Below are positions 16,723 to 25,646 of a stretch of DNA of 64,000 nt, piece by piece. The stretch is taken from assembly GCF_023612095.1 (NCBI RefSeq), contig NZ_CP086235.1, positions 3,793,501-3,857,500 on the forward strand, given 5' to 3'. The translations under genes and the position numbers were made by a program. Under the pieces are notes generated by a model, which was not told the DNA's origin, did no database searches, and was given only the letters and a program-made list of their open reading frames with translations. This DNA comes from Cytobacillus firmus (GTDB taxonomy: Bacteria; Bacillota; Bacilli; Bacillales; Cytobacillaceae). Within the stretch, counting starts at the first letter, position 1, and every line of letters starts with the position of its first letter.

Positions 16723-18237
16723 GTGAAGAATAGCTTAATGGTTTTCTATATATCGGTCGGAATTTTATTATTGCTTGTTTTATTCGGTGTGTTTGTCCCG
16801 GATTCACTGGAGAGCGTTACAGCCAATTTGCAGGCTTTTATCACCGATAAATTCGGCTGGTATTATTTGATTCTTGTTTCGTTTATTGTCATTGTTTGTT
16901 TATATTTTTTAATCAGCCCTTTAGGAAGAATCAAGCTTGGGAAGCAGGATGATAAACCGGAATTTTCCCGCCCTACCTGGTTTGCGATGCTGTTCAGTGC
17001 GGGGATGGGAATCGGGCTGGTTTTCTGGGGTTCAGCAGAACCGATTTATCACTATGCAGTCGGGTCTCCAACCGGCGGTGCTGTGGGGACGGACGAGGCG
17101 ATTAAGAATGCGATGAGATATACGTACTTCCATTGGGGTGTCCATGCATGGGCGATTTATGGAATTGTTGCGCTTGTGCTGGCATACTTTAATTTCCGTC
17201 ATGGGGAACCCGGTTTAATCAGTGCCACCTTAAAGCCCATATTGGGAGACCGTACACAGGGGGTTACAGGAAAAGTCATTGATATTCTATCAGTAGTAGC
17301 AACCGTCATCGGTGTGGCAACAACACTGGGGTTTGGAGCTGTACAGATTAATGGCGGATTGTCCTATTTATACGGCCTTCCTGTCAATTTCACAGTGCAG
17401 TTTATCATTGTCGTGATCGTTACGGTCCTATTTGTCCTCTCAGCTCTTTCAGGACTGGGAAAAGGCATCAAAATTTTGAGCAATGCCAATATGATTCTTG
17501 CGGCTGTTCTATTTGTTCTGGCGTTCTTTCTTGGACCGTCATTATTTATACTGAACCTATTCACCAATACACTTGGAAGCTATCTTCAATATTTGCCCGG
17601 CATGAGCCTCAGGATTGCGCCGCTGAATCCGGAGGTCAGGGAATGGATTAATGGCTGGACGATTTTTTACTGGGCCTGGTGGATTGCCTGGGCGCCGTTC
17701 GTTGGCATTTTCATTGCCCGTGTTTCAAAAGGGAGAACGATCCGGGAATTTGTCTTTGGGGTTCTGCTTGTTCCGTCACTCATCGGCTTCATCTGGTTTG
17801 CCACTTTTGGGGGAACAGCCATTATGCAGGAGCATCAGGGCACAGCGAAGATCTCTGAATTGGCTACTGAGGAAGCATTGTTTGGCGTATTCTCCAACCT
17901 GCCGATGGGAACGGTGCTGTCGATCATCGCCATCCTGCTTATTTGCACATTTTTTATTACCTCTGCCGACTCCGGCACCTATGTCCTGGGTATGATGACA
18001 ACAAATGGCTCACATCACCCAGGCAACAAGATTAAATTGGTGTGGGGTATAATGCTGGCTGCCATTTCATTGGTTCTGCTTTATTCCGGAGGACTGCAGG
18101 CACTGCAGAATACAATGATTGCAGCAGCTCTTCCTTTTTCCGTTATCATGGCTTTAATGACCTTCAGTCTGATCAAAGCTCTGCAGAAAGAAGCCAGGGA
18201 GCTTGGGATTGGGAAGATCCCGAAGAAGAAGGTTTAG
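16723..18237 (+). CDS. BCCT family betaine/choline/carnitine transporter
   Basis: Membrane transporter of about 504 aa, the usual length, with twelve helices. BCCT hallmarks are GMGIGLVFWGSAEP (helix 3, the Gly-rich unwound segment) and the aromatic box region FYWAWWIAWAPFVGIFIARV. It takes up quaternary amines such as glycine betaine with Na+ for osmoprotection; in B. subtilis the relative is OpuD. The GTG at 16723 is used because AAAGGGG lies 7 nt upstream and the in-frame TTG at 16717 is too close. It is a single gene with its own terminator, likely osmotically induced (family knowledge). Confidence 0.9.
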   Translation: MKNSLMVFYISVGILLLLVLFGVFVPDSLESVTANLQAFITDKFGWYYLILVSFIVIVCLYFLISPLGRIKLGKQDDKPEFSRPTWFAMLFSAGMGIGLVFWGSAEPIYHYAVGSPTGGAVGTDEAIKNAMRYTYFHWGVHAWAIYGIVALVLAYFNFRHGEPGLISATLKPILGDRTQGVTGKVIDILSVVATVIGVATTLGFGAVQINGGLSYLYGLPVNFTVQFIIVVIVTVLFVLSALSGLGKGIKILSNANMILAAVLFVLAFFLGPSLFILNLFTNTLGSYLQYLPGMSLRIAPLNPEVREWINGWTIFYWAWWIAWAPFVGIFIARVSKGRTIREFVFGVLLVPSLIGFIWFATFGGTAIMQEHQGTAKISELATEEALFGVFSNLPMGTVLSIIAILLICTFFITSADSGTYVLGMMTTNGSHHPGNKIKLVWGIMLAAISLVLLYSGGLQALQNTMIAAALPFSVIMALMTFSLIKALQKEARELGIGKIPKKKV

Positions 18238-18241
18238 ATGC

Positions 18242-18274
18242 AAAAACCTGCAGATCTGGCATCTGCAGGTTTTT
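18242..18274. terminator. Bidirectional terminator
   Basis: AAAAACCTGCAGA and TCTGCAGGTTTTT form a perfect 13-bp stem between the convergent BCCT and AraC-type genes. Confidence 0.92.
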
Positions 18275-18280
18275 AAATTG

Positions 18281-19144
18281 TTATTTTACCGGAATCCAGA
18301 TCTCTGAATAATAATCCTGGCTGGATGCATCACCGGCAGTATACACTTCCAGTTCGGGTGCAGCGGCATGTTCATGACCGCTTGATGGAAACCATTCCGA
18401 GAAGATTTTTTTCCAGGTGTTTTGCATGGCTTGCGGCATGGCACCATGTACTTCGAACACCGCCCATTTGGAGGCCGGAACTTCCAGGGTGTCGAAGCTG
18501 TCAGGCTTATCACCTTTGAAGCTTGCCCCGATCCAGTAGTCCATGCTGTCAGGCTTCTGGCTGCGATTATCCACACACACGCCTAGAAGACCTTTAATAT
18601 CCCCATTATTCAGCTTGAACAGCTTATCAGAGGTTCCGTTACTATTCACTTTATCCCACATTTTCGGGATGCCTGCCAGATTTTCTTCATTAATTAAACT
18701 GAACTCTTTCTTGATACCGGCTACTTGAAAAGCTTCTTTTTCGACAATTGCGTATTGCATTGGTTCTGCCCCTTTCAGACTCACCTGGATCACCAGGCGG
18801 TTATAGGATTTCAGCTTTCCGGAAAAATTTCTGGCTTCTGTTGGAGTGATGCCATGCTGCCTGCGGAAAGCTTTTGTAAAAGCTTCGGGAGTGTCATAGC
18901 CGTATTTATAAGCAAGATCAATCACTTTAAGGTCTGTACGGAACAGGTCCTGTGCAGCGAGAGTTAACTTTCTTTTCCGGATATATTCGCCGGCTGGCAT
19001 ATCTGTCAGAATAGCGAATGTGCGCTGAAAATGAAATACGGAGGAGTTTGCTGCCTCCGCAGCCTTCTGGATTGAAAAATCCTCATCCAGCAAATGCTCC
19101 TCTATATAATCAATAGCCTTCTGCAGGGATTCAACCCATGACAT
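18281..19144 (-). CDS. AraC-type regulator with GyrI-like effector domain
   Basis: Transcription factor of 287 aa. The N-terminal ~105 residues carry two AraC helix-turn-helix units (FSIQKAAEAANSSVFHFQR, then DLAYKYGYDTPEAFTKAF with the typical HGITPTEAR end). The C-terminal ~160 residues are a GyrI-like/SRPBCC small-molecule domain that often binds hydrophobic drugs (MDYWIGASF, WAVFEVHGAMP). Relatives include B. subtilis YdeE and E. coli Rob/SoxS-like proteins. ATG preceded by GGAGTGATCAG. The target is not obvious. A 21-bp repeat array lies 175-280 bp upstream of its start. Confidence 0.87.
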   Translation of the reverse strand: MSWVESLQKAIDYIEEHLLDEDFSIQKAAEAANSSVFHFQRTFAILTDMPAGEYIRKRKLTLAAQDLFRTDLKVIDLAYKYGYDTPEAFTKAFRRQHGITPTEARNFSGKLKSYNRLVIQVSLKGAEPMQYAIVEKEAFQVAGIKKEFSLINEENLAGIPKMWDKVNSNGTSDKLFKLNNGDIKGLLGVCVDNRSQKPDSMDYWIGASFKGDKPDSFDTLEVPASKWAVFEVHGAMPQAMQNTWKKIFSEWFPSSGHEHAAAPELEVYTAGDASSQDYYSEIWIPVK

Positions 19145-19318
19145 TACTGATCACTCCCTTATGTATATCTTATCTTTATCTTTTTTTGGCTGCCTGTCAT
19201 TTTTTGCTTTGTTTTGGCAGGCGGAATATTAAAGAATTCTTATTTTAGGCGAAGAATACCTGCTGAATGGGGAATTTTTAATGCTGTTTGCTGTCGGGCA
19301 GGGGCAGAACAGTATAAT

Positions 19319-19423
19319 ACAGGCCGAAACGGAGGATTTACCGGCCAATTATACTGTTTTACCGGCCAAATTCAAGAAAATACCGGCCAATATGAAGCAT
19401 TTACCGGCCAAATACCTTTCATT
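19319..19423. repeat. 21-bp direct repeat array with ACCGGCCAA core
   Basis: Four copies of ACCGGCCAA start at 19340, 19361, 19382 and 19403, exactly 21 bp apart. A degenerate fifth unit (ACAGGCCGAA) starts at 19319, in the same register. The 12 bases between cores are AT-rich and vary. The array sits in the 357-bp gap between the AraC-type gene and katE. The rest of the gap holds the katE terminator and nothing else that I recognise. A TTG-started frame crossing the array (19214-19444) has no RBS and is judged non-coding. Confidence 0.85.
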
Positions 19424-19456
19424 ATTTCGGTGATACTAATTTAATCAGAAGAGCAG

Positions 19457-19492
19457 AAAAAAGCCAGCGCCCGTTAACAGGCAGCTGGCTTC
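19457..19492 (-). terminator. katE terminator
   Basis: On the minus strand GAAGCCAGC pairs with GCTGGCTTTTTT around a GC-rich loop, followed by T. Confidence 0.85.
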
Positions 19493-19501
19493 AAATGCAT
19501 T

Positions 19502-21589
19502 TTATATGGCACGTCCCCAATGACGGTGCATGGCAATCGTATTGATTAAATTCTCACTGGAGGATGTATCTCCGCTTCTGATTTCTACAATCCCCATATC
19601 AGAGAGTGTTTGTGATTGCCCCAGCATGTTTAAGGCTTCTGGAGGCAGCAATTCCGCTCCCTCGCCGCCAAACGCAATCGTTTTAAAATGCTTGTAGGCT
19701 TCACTGACGAATTCCCTGGCCTGCGGCACCTTTTTCAGCGCTTCTGCACTTTCTTTGCCGCCGGCAGCATAAATGGCATCATACATCACGGAATGAGAAG
19801 TCAGGAAGGTTTTCATAACTTCCAGTTCTCCGCCGTCACCTTTAATCATGCCCAGGTTTCTGCTGACAATCTCCGGCATGATTCCAGCCGCTTTCAAGGC
19901 TTCCATTACGCTTTTGACTTCTGAATAATCGAACCCATTATCAGCAAGAATGGCTACTTTCCGGGTCTTAGCTGATTTGACTGTATTCATTTGACTTAAT
20001 GCCGGAGAAGAAAGCGTGACTTTGGATTCTGCCGCCGCATCCGGCACCTTCGCGCCGACACCAAGGGCAATTTGTTCAGCCAGGTAAAGATCCACATTAC
20101 TGAACATATCGACAACCTGCTGCTTTATATCCTTGTTCTGCACCTTGCCAACTTCAAAGCGGAATGCTTCGATAATATGCTCCTTTTCTACTTCGGACAT
20201 GCTGTTCCAGAACAATTTCGCCTGGCTGTAGTGGTCTTTGAAGCTGTCGCTCCGCTGACGCACCTTGCGCCCTTCGACCTTTTCCTGATAATGAACATAG
20301 CCGCCCTCTTCTGCTGTAGCAGGGCTTGGATCATTATTCTGCATCGAGTTTTTATGATAAGCAACCGGCCCTTTGTTGATGGTCATGCGATGATAGCCGT
20401 CATACTGATTATTATGGAATGGACATACAGGACGGTTGATCGGAATCTCATGGAAGTTTGGTCCGCCTAAGCGGATCAGCTGTGTATCTGTATAGGAAAA
20501 CAGGCGGCCCTGCAGCAATGGGTCATTTGAAAAATCAATGCCAGGTACCACATGCCCAGGGTGGAACGCGACTTGTTCTGTTTCAGCAAACACGTTATCC
20601 TGGTTGCGGTTCAGGGTCATTTTTCCGATAATCCTTACCGGGACCATTTCCTCCGGCCACAGCTTTGTTGCATCCAGAATATCAAAATCGAAGGAGAATT
20701 CATCTTCTTCATCAATCATCTGGACACCCAGCTCAAATTCGGGGTAGTCTCCCATTTCGATGGCTTCCCAAAGGTCGCGGCGGTGGAAATCCGGATCCTT
20801 TCCGGCAAGCTTTTGGGCTTCGTCAAAAACAAGTGAATGCGTGCCCAGAACCGGCTTCCAGTGAAACTTTACAAATCGTGCCCTGCCCTGCTCATTCACA
20901 AACCGGAATGTGTGAACACCGAAGCCTTCCATCATGCGGTAGCTGCGCGGAATGGCACGATCTGACATTGTCCACATGATCATGTGGGCAGTTTCCGTAT
21001 TGTTGGCTGCAAAATCCCAGAACGTATCATGGGCCGTTGAAGCCTGCGGCATTTCATTATGCGGCTCCGGCTTGAATGAATGAACGAGATCCGGGAATTT
21101 AATGGCATCCTGGATGAAGAATACCGGGATATTATTGCCGACTAAATCGTAATTGCCTTCTTCCGTGTAAAACTTGGTGGCAAATCCGCGGGCATCACGT
21201 ACAGAGTCTGCCGAGCCCCGGGAGCCGGCAACGGTTGAGAACCGGACAAAGACCGGGGTTTTGACAGATGGGTCCTGCAGAAACTTGGCCCTGGTGTATT
21301 CTGCCATGGATTCATACACCTGGAAATAGCCATGTGCGCCAAACCCGCGGGCATGAACAACCCGTTCAGGGATGCGTTCATGGTCAAAATGCGTCATTTT
21401 TTCCCGAAAGTGAAAGTCCTCCATCAAGGTCGGTCCGCGGGTACCTGCTTTCAGTGAATGCTCATCCTCCGAAACCTTTACCCCTTGATTCGTCGTCAGT
21501 TTCTTGCCTGCGTTATCCATGCGGAATTCCTCAAGCTGCCTGTCCTTGCTGTGTTCATTTACACCTTTGTTTTTCGGATCCTGTTTCAA
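19502..21589 (-). CDS. katE: Large-subunit catalase KatE (HPII type)
   Basis: Cytoplasmic haem catalase of 695 aa, 2 H2O2 to O2 plus water. The distal His79 lies in RVVHARGFGAHG, the distal Asn in GNNIPVFFIQDA, and the proximal Tyr in RLFSYTDTQ. The C-terminal ~150 residues (RKVAILADNGFDYSEVK ...) are the DJ-1/PfpI-like glutamine-amidotransferase-fold domain typical of large catalases. The start is TTG with AAGGAGG nine bases upstream. A clear sigma-B promoter lies 66-90 bp upstream, which matches B. subtilis katE, a general-stress gene. Single gene with terminator. Confidence 0.95.
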   Translation of the reverse strand: MKQDPKNKGVNEHSKDRQLEEFRMDNAGKKLTTNQGVKVSEDEHSLKAGTRGPTLMEDFHFREKMTHFDHERIPERVVHARGFGAHGYFQVYESMAEYTRAKFLQDPSVKTPVFVRFSTVAGSRGSADSVRDARGFATKFYTEEGNYDLVGNNIPVFFIQDAIKFPDLVHSFKPEPHNEMPQASTAHDTFWDFAANNTETAHMIMWTMSDRAIPRSYRMMEGFGVHTFRFVNEQGRARFVKFHWKPVLGTHSLVFDEAQKLAGKDPDFHRRDLWEAIEMGDYPEFELGVQMIDEEDEFSFDFDILDATKLWPEEMVPVRIIGKMTLNRNQDNVFAETEQVAFHPGHVVPGIDFSNDPLLQGRLFSYTDTQLIRLGGPNFHEIPINRPVCPFHNNQYDGYHRMTINKGPVAYHKNSMQNNDPSPATAEEGGYVHYQEKVEGRKVRQRSDSFKDHYSQAKLFWNSMSEVEKEHIIEAFRFEVGKVQNKDIKQQVVDMFSNVDLYLAEQIALGVGAKVPDAAAESKVTLSSPALSQMNTVKSAKTRKVAILADNGFDYSEVKSVMEALKAAGIMPEIVSRNLGMIKGDGGELEVMKTFLTSHSVMYDAIYAAGGKESAEALKKVPQAREFVSEAYKHFKTIAFGGEGAELLPPEALNMLGQSQTLSDMGIVEIRSGDTSSSENLINTIAMHRHWGRAI

Positions 21590-21654
21590 ATGTTCATTCC
21601 TCCTTATATTTAAGAAGCAAATGCTTCTGGATTACGTATGTATCTACAATTGAA

Positions 21655-21679
21655 GTACCCTACATCAAAGGAGGTAAAC
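21655..21679 (-). promoter_or_regulatory. Sigma-B promoter of katE
   Basis: On the minus strand GTTTAC (21679-21674), a 13-bp spacer and GGGTAC (21660-21655) match the sigma-B consensus GTTTAA-N13/15-GGGTAT with one mismatch in each box. A short hairpin AGAAGC-AAAT-GCTTCT (21613-21628) lies in the leader just before the RBS. Confidence 0.8.
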
Positions 21680-21879
21680 AGCAAAATAAAAGAAAACAGC
21701 GGGACCATTCCGATTAATTCAAAAGAAAACTCATTTACTTTTTACAGGAATTGGTTCTTTAGCTTGCCAAATTTTTGTTTTTTCTGACAATGTTATATAA
21801 AAAAAGCAAATGAGTATTGTCAATAATAGTAAAACAATATAGAATTTTCTTATAACCTCACGAAGAGGCAGGTGAAACG

Positions 21880-23139
21880 ATGGAAATTACCAAGCATCTT
21901 TTCTTTAATCTATCGCTTTTGATCGTTATCTTGTTTGTTGTGCTTGTATGGGCGGAAAAAAGTTCTAAATTCCGGTTTTCCAAAGGCTGCTCTTTTGTAT
22001 GGCTTTTGTTTATGATCTGGATATGCTTTCAGTTTTCCTATCAGACAAGCCCCCATTATTTTTTTGATTTACGATTGATACCTGTCATCATCGGCGGTTT
22101 ATATGCGGGGATTGGCCTTGCATTGGCCGGAACTGTGATTTTGATGAGAAGTTTTTATGGAATAGAGCCTGGGTTTTATTCTAATATTCTTTTATATTTG
22201 CCCCTGGGAATTATTCTTTGGAAGCTCTACCCCTGGTTTTGGAAGCAGGTGCCCCGAAAAAGGATTCGCTTTTCGGTTATTATTACCCTGATTTTAAGTG
22301 TACTGACGGTCATAGTAATGGAACTAAGCGCGCCGCCACAAAACCGGTTCGATGCCTGGTTTGCCTATTTGATGATTCCGCCATTGGGTGTTTTTATGAT
22401 TACATATGTATTTGAATTTGCTAAAAGAAATCTGGATATGCGTGAGAATCTCGTCCGAGCCGAAAAACTTGAAGCTGTCGAGCAAATGGGTGCAGCCATC
22501 TCCCATGAAATCCGCAATCCCCTGACAGCCGCGATCGGATTTGTTCAGCTTTTGCAGGAGCAGCGGCTGCAACCGCGAAAAAGGGTGGAATATTTGAACA
22601 TTGTGAAGGCTGAGCTGGAATCAGCGGAGCAGGTCATCCAGAACTATTTAACCTTTTCCAAGCCATCCTTGGATAAGATCGAGGAGATCAATGTAAAAAA
22701 AGAGCTCATGCAGGTATTGAATATATTAAAACCGACAGCCAACCAGAATTCCGTCGAAATCAATGCCCACTTTTCCCTCCTCGGATCTATTAAGGGAGAT
22801 CGGCAAAAATTCCACCAATGCTTCTTGAATGTAATTAAAAATTCAATTGAGGCTATGCCGCGCGGCGGGCAATTATACATAGAAACGCACTACAGCAGCA
22901 GCCAAATCACCATCGAAATAAAAGACACTGGCGTGGGCATGACTCCAGAACAGCTTCAGCGCCTGGGAGAACCCTATTATTCTACTAAAGGCTCCAAAGG
23001 GACCGGCCTTGGAATGATGGTCGTATTCAGTATTGTAAGAGCCATGGATGGCAATGTCCGCGTCAAAAGCGAAGTCGATAAAGGAACTGTTTTCAGCTTT
23101 ACTTTTCCGAATTATAAGTCGGAAATACATAAGGTCTAA
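21880..23139 (+). CDS. KinB-like membrane sensor histidine kinase
   Basis: Sensor kinase of 419 aa, built like the protein at 7771-9024: about six membrane helices (~1-190), HisKA with His209 in ISHEIRNPL, N-box NVIKNSIEA, G1 DTGVGM and G2 GTGLGMMV. It has no PAS domain and no partner response regulator. Such orphan kinases usually feed Spo0F/Spo0A in bacilli (inference). The start ATG follows AGGTGAAACG. It ends in a terminator just before the ECF sigma promoter. Confidence 0.87.
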   Translation: MEITKHLFFNLSLLIVILFVVLVWAEKSSKFRFSKGCSFVWLLFMIWICFQFSYQTSPHYFFDLRLIPVIIGGLYAGIGLALAGTVILMRSFYGIEPGFYSNILLYLPLGIILWKLYPWFWKQVPRKRIRFSVIITLILSVLTVIVMELSAPPQNRFDAWFAYLMIPPLGVFMITYVFEFAKRNLDMRENLVRAEKLEAVEQMGAAISHEIRNPLTAAIGFVQLLQEQRLQPRKRVEYLNIVKAELESAEQVIQNYLTFSKPSLDKIEEINVKKELMQVLNILKPTANQNSVEINAHFSLLGSIKGDRQKFHQCFLNVIKNSIEAMPRGGQLYIETHYSSSQITIEIKDTGVGMTPEQLQRLGEPYYSTKGSKGTGLGMMVVFSIVRAMDGNVRVKSEVDKGTVFSFTFPNYKSEIHKV

Positions 23140-23142
23140 AAG

Positions 23143-23176
23143 AAACAGCAGGGTCAACACTGCTGTTTTTCTTTTT
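23143..23176 (+). terminator. Terminator of the kinase gene
   Basis: AAACAGCAG and CTGCTGTTT form a 9-bp stem followed by TTCTTTTT. Confidence 0.85.
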
Positions 23177-23187
23177 CCAATTTTTAT

Positions 23188-23215
23188 GGAACCTCGAGCC
23201 AGTACCCCTCGTCTA
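23188..23215 (+). promoter_or_regulatory. ECF-type promoter before the sigma factor gene
   Basis: GGAACC (23188-23193; TGGAAC if shifted by one), a 16-bp spacer and CGTCTA (23210-23215) fit the ECF pattern of Bacillus (TGAAAC-N16-CGTCTA). Its place directly before the sigma gene indicates autoregulation. Confidence 0.75.
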
Positions 23216-23242
23216 AGTGTTACCAACGAAAGGAGTATAAAC

Positions 23243-23812
23243 ATGCTGGTAAAAATAACAGACAATCAAGGGCCGCCCCTTCAATCCGATACAGAGTCCA
23301 AAGAAGAGAAGCTTATTTGGCTAATGGATAAATATGGGGACATGGTTATCAGGGTTGCCTTCTCCTATTTAAAACAAAAGCAGCTGGCTGAAGACGTATC
23401 TCAGGAAGTTTTTATTAGCTGCTACCAGAACCTTGAAGGTTTTCAGAAGAAAGCTGCCTATAAAACCTGGCTTTACAGGATCACTGTCAACAAATGCAAG
23501 GATGTTTTAAAAAGCTGGTCTTATAAAAATTTATTTTATAAAGAATGGATTGGATCCCTGCTGGCAGATCGAATGGATTCTGTTGAGACTGAGCTGCTTC
23601 ACATAGAAAATAAGGAGGATCTGTATAGCAGAGTTCTTAGGCTCCCATTGAAAATGCGTGAAGTCATTATCCTTCACTATTATGAAGATCTAACGCTTGC
23701 CGAAATTTCCGACCTCCTGAACTTAAATATGAATACAGTCAAATCGCGGCTTCACCGGGCAAGAAATTCCTTAAAAGACGTTCTTTCAGAGAAGGGAGAT
23801 GAACAGACATGA
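23243..23812 (+). CDS. ECF RNA polymerase sigma factor
   Basis: Sigma-70 family group 4 protein of 189 aa. Region 2 reads YGDMVIRVAFSYLKQKQLAEDVSQEVF and KTWLYRITVNKCKD; region 4 reads LPLKMREVIILHYYEDLT and MNTVKSRLHRARNSLK. The ATG at 23243 has AAAGGAG seven bases upstream; longer in-frame readings run back through the promoter and are rejected. The stop overlaps the next gene as ATGA, typical of a sigma/anti-sigma pair. It probably answers an envelope signal through the membrane-spanning partner. It is closest to the SigV/SigX/SigM-like group, without a firm assignment. Confidence 0.9.
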   Translation: MLVKITDNQGPPLQSDTESKEEKLIWLMDKYGDMVIRVAFSYLKQKQLAEDVSQEVFISCYQNLEGFQKKAAYKTWLYRITVNKCKDVLKSWSYKNLFYKEWIGSLLADRMDSVETELLHIENKEDLYSRVLRLPLKMREVIILHYYEDLTLAEISDLLNLNMNTVKSRLHRARNSLKDVLSEKGDEQT

Positions 23813-24861
23813 CCAATCATTTTAAATACCCAGATAATCAAATTCGATTCGAGGATAGACAGAAAGAAATGGTATTAAAAGCTGTAAGACCTAACTCCTA
23901 TTCTTTTCAAAAGAAAGAAAGAATTAGCCGGATAAAGAGATGGGCTTATGCAGGCACAGCTGCAGCAGCTTTGTTCATTCTTTTTATCGGGACAGCTTAT
24001 TTTTCTCCCGGAATGGCAAAGGTAGCCGCCAAGATTCCTTACTTCAGCGTATTTATAAAACAGGAAGAATACAAATATGCTTTATATGATGTCATTAGTG
24101 ATACTGCTAATAAGCATCGCTATGACTTGAGAAGAATGGATGCCTCCATCCCCGATAAAGAGTTAACCGTCTGGCTTGGAGGAACAAAGGAGGATGTAAA
24201 CAGCATTAAAGGAGATGTAAAAAAAACCTTCAGCCACTCATTAAAAGATCATAACTTTGGTGCGTATGATATCAGAATAAAAAGGGACAAACATGATAAC
24301 ACGATACCAGAAGAAACCCCTGAAATGAAAAAGCAGCAAGCTGACAGCCTGGAGCTGGAACAAAAAATCATTAAAGCGCTTGAAGCGAATAATTACACGA
24401 TGGCCTTCCCAGTTCAGGCAAGGATAAATGAAATTGAGAAATACATTTTTGTAGCTATTCCGAAGACCGAAGAAAGGACTGACGAGCTTAATAGTTTATT
24501 GAATTCCATTTCAAGTGAATATGGAAAGGGGTTCAAATATGACATTAGACAGATTGATATGGAAGCCAGAGAACAGGAACAGCAATGGGATGAAGCCGGA
24601 GTCATTCACGTCATCGCAAGCGGCTTGATGGAAAACAAAGAATTCAAGGTAAAAGGGTTTTCATACTCGTTCCATCCTCTCCCGCTGCAAATAAAGGTGA
24701 AAACATCCGTGAAAGCAGATGATCCGGACGCAAAGGTGCTGGCAGAACGCATTGAAGAGGAAATCAAGAGCTTCTTACAAACACATGAAAAAGCAGAAGA
24801 TATTCGAAATGACCCATATGAGCTGACGATCTTAAGTAAAGATAAAAAGAAAATAAATTAA
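23809..24861 (+). CDS. Probable membrane anti-sigma factor (DUF4030-like)
   Basis: One-pass membrane protein of 350 aa that starts in an ATGA overlap with the sigma gene. The N-terminal ~44 residues are cytoplasmic and charged, one helix lies at ~45-64 (WAYAGTAAAALFILFIGTAYF), and ~285 residues lie outside. The outer part looks like DUF4030-type repeats found in Bacillus cereus-group anti-sigma proteins: two related segments around IKALEANNY and VKVKTSVKADDPDAK. There is no zinc-binding ZAS Cys/His motif in the short cytoplasmic part, so sigma binding would use another mode. The role is inferred mainly from the operon layout. Confidence 0.8.
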   Translation: MTNHFKYPDNQIRFEDRQKEMVLKAVRPNSYSFQKKERISRIKRWAYAGTAAAALFILFIGTAYFSPGMAKVAAKIPYFSVFIKQEEYKYALYDVISDTANKHRYDLRRMDASIPDKELTVWLGGTKEDVNSIKGDVKKTFSHSLKDHNFGAYDIRIKRDKHDNTIPEETPEMKKQQADSLELEQKIIKALEANNYTMAFPVQARINEIEKYIFVAIPKTEERTDELNSLLNSISSEYGKGFKYDIRQIDMEAREQEQQWDEAGVIHVIASGLMENKEFKVKGFSYSFHPLPLQIKVKTSVKADDPDAKVLAERIEEEIKSFLQTHEKAEDIRNDPYELTILSKDKKKIN

Positions 24862-24881
24862 AATATGTACTGGTAAGCTTT

Positions 24882-24910
24882 GCCTCCCGGTTCGGGGAGG
24901 CTTTTATTTT
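24882..24910 (+). terminator. Terminator of the ECF sigma operon
   Basis: GCCTCCC and GGGGAGGC form a stem around GGTTC, followed by TTTTATTTT. Confidence 0.85.
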
Positions 24911-24968
24911 CTCTCAGGAAAAGGCTGCGATTCCGCCTGTCCGGCCTCTTTTGCTTATGCTTTTTTCA

Positions 24969-25562
24969 TTATGATTCTATCTGCTCCGCTTCCAAATGCT
25001 TCGTGCAATTATAAAGCTCACAGTCCCACTTGCTTTCTTTTATTAACAGTTCCGTGATAGATGTGTTTTTCGGCGGAGTGGATAGGTCTGTCTGCGGAAC
25101 CAGCTCTCTTAACAGATGGCGAATGAAGGCGCCATGGCTTACAATCAGCACGTTTTCGCCCGGGTGCTTTTCTGTAATTTCCTGCAGGAAGCCAAGCCCT
25201 CTTTCCATAACACTTTCTTTCGGCTCGAAACCAAGGTCCATTTCACGCCAATTCTGGCCCCATTTTTCAAGTCGTTCGGCTTCTGTTGTGCCTTCAATCA
25301 TTCCGCCGCCGACTTCTCTAATTCGGGGATCGAGGTGAAGGGGAATGGAGCCGTTTCTCTTCTGAATGGCTTCTGCCGTCTGCCTTGCCCTTAAGAGATT
25401 ACTGGAGTAAATTACATCCCAGTTTTCGCCGCTAACCCGTTCCGCCAGGCGTTCTGCCTCGGCCAATCCTTCTTCATGGAGAGGAATATCCGAGCTTCCC
25501 TGTGCGCGCCCCTCCTTGTTCCAAGCTGTAATCCCGTGTCTAATCAATCCGATTTTTGTCAT
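24969..25562 (-). CDS. Histidine phosphatase (phosphoglycerate mutase-like)
   Basis: Cytoplasmic protein of 197 aa of the histidine phosphatase superfamily. The phospho-acceptor motif RHGITAWN begins at residue 8 (His9), and the second catalytic His lies in VSHGAFIRHLL. It is of the broad-specificity acid/alpha-ribazole/PhoE type. The ATG at 25562 is preferred; the in-frame ATG at 25574 overlaps the RBS AAAGGA. Substrate is not identified. Confidence 0.85.
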   Translation of the reverse strand: MTKIGLIRHGITAWNKEGRAQGSSDIPLHEEGLAEAERLAERVSGENWDVIYSSNLLRARQTAEAIQKRNGSIPLHLDPRIREVGGGMIEGTTEAERLEKWGQNWREMDLGFEPKESVMERGLGFLQEITEKHPGENVLIVSHGAFIRHLLRELVPQTDLSTPPKNTSITELLIKESKWDCELYNCTKHLEAEQIES

Positions 25563-25616
25563 ATGTAAAAACATCCTTTCTTTTGAATAGATTGTTCAGG
25601 TGTTCCCTTATCTAAG

Positions 25617-25640
25617 TAAAAAGAGCGGTGCTTGCCGCCC
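25617..25640 (-). terminator. Probable terminator after lepB
   Basis: On the minus strand GGCGG...CCGCTC forms a short stem, followed by TTTTTAC. Confidence 0.55.
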
Positions 25641-25646
25641 GTGTAG

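Noticed and set aside
16589..16807. 72-aa minus-strand frame
   Set aside because: It overlaps the BCCT start by 85 nt, has no RBS and no recognisable domain.
19214..19444. Plus-strand 76-aa frame over the 21-bp repeats
   Set aside because: TTG start without RBS; its TGQ heptads only mirror the DNA repeat.
23048..23242. Long N-terminal extension of the ECF sigma factor
   Set aside because: It overlaps the kinase gene, a terminator and the ECF promoter; the ATG at 23243 has a good RBS.
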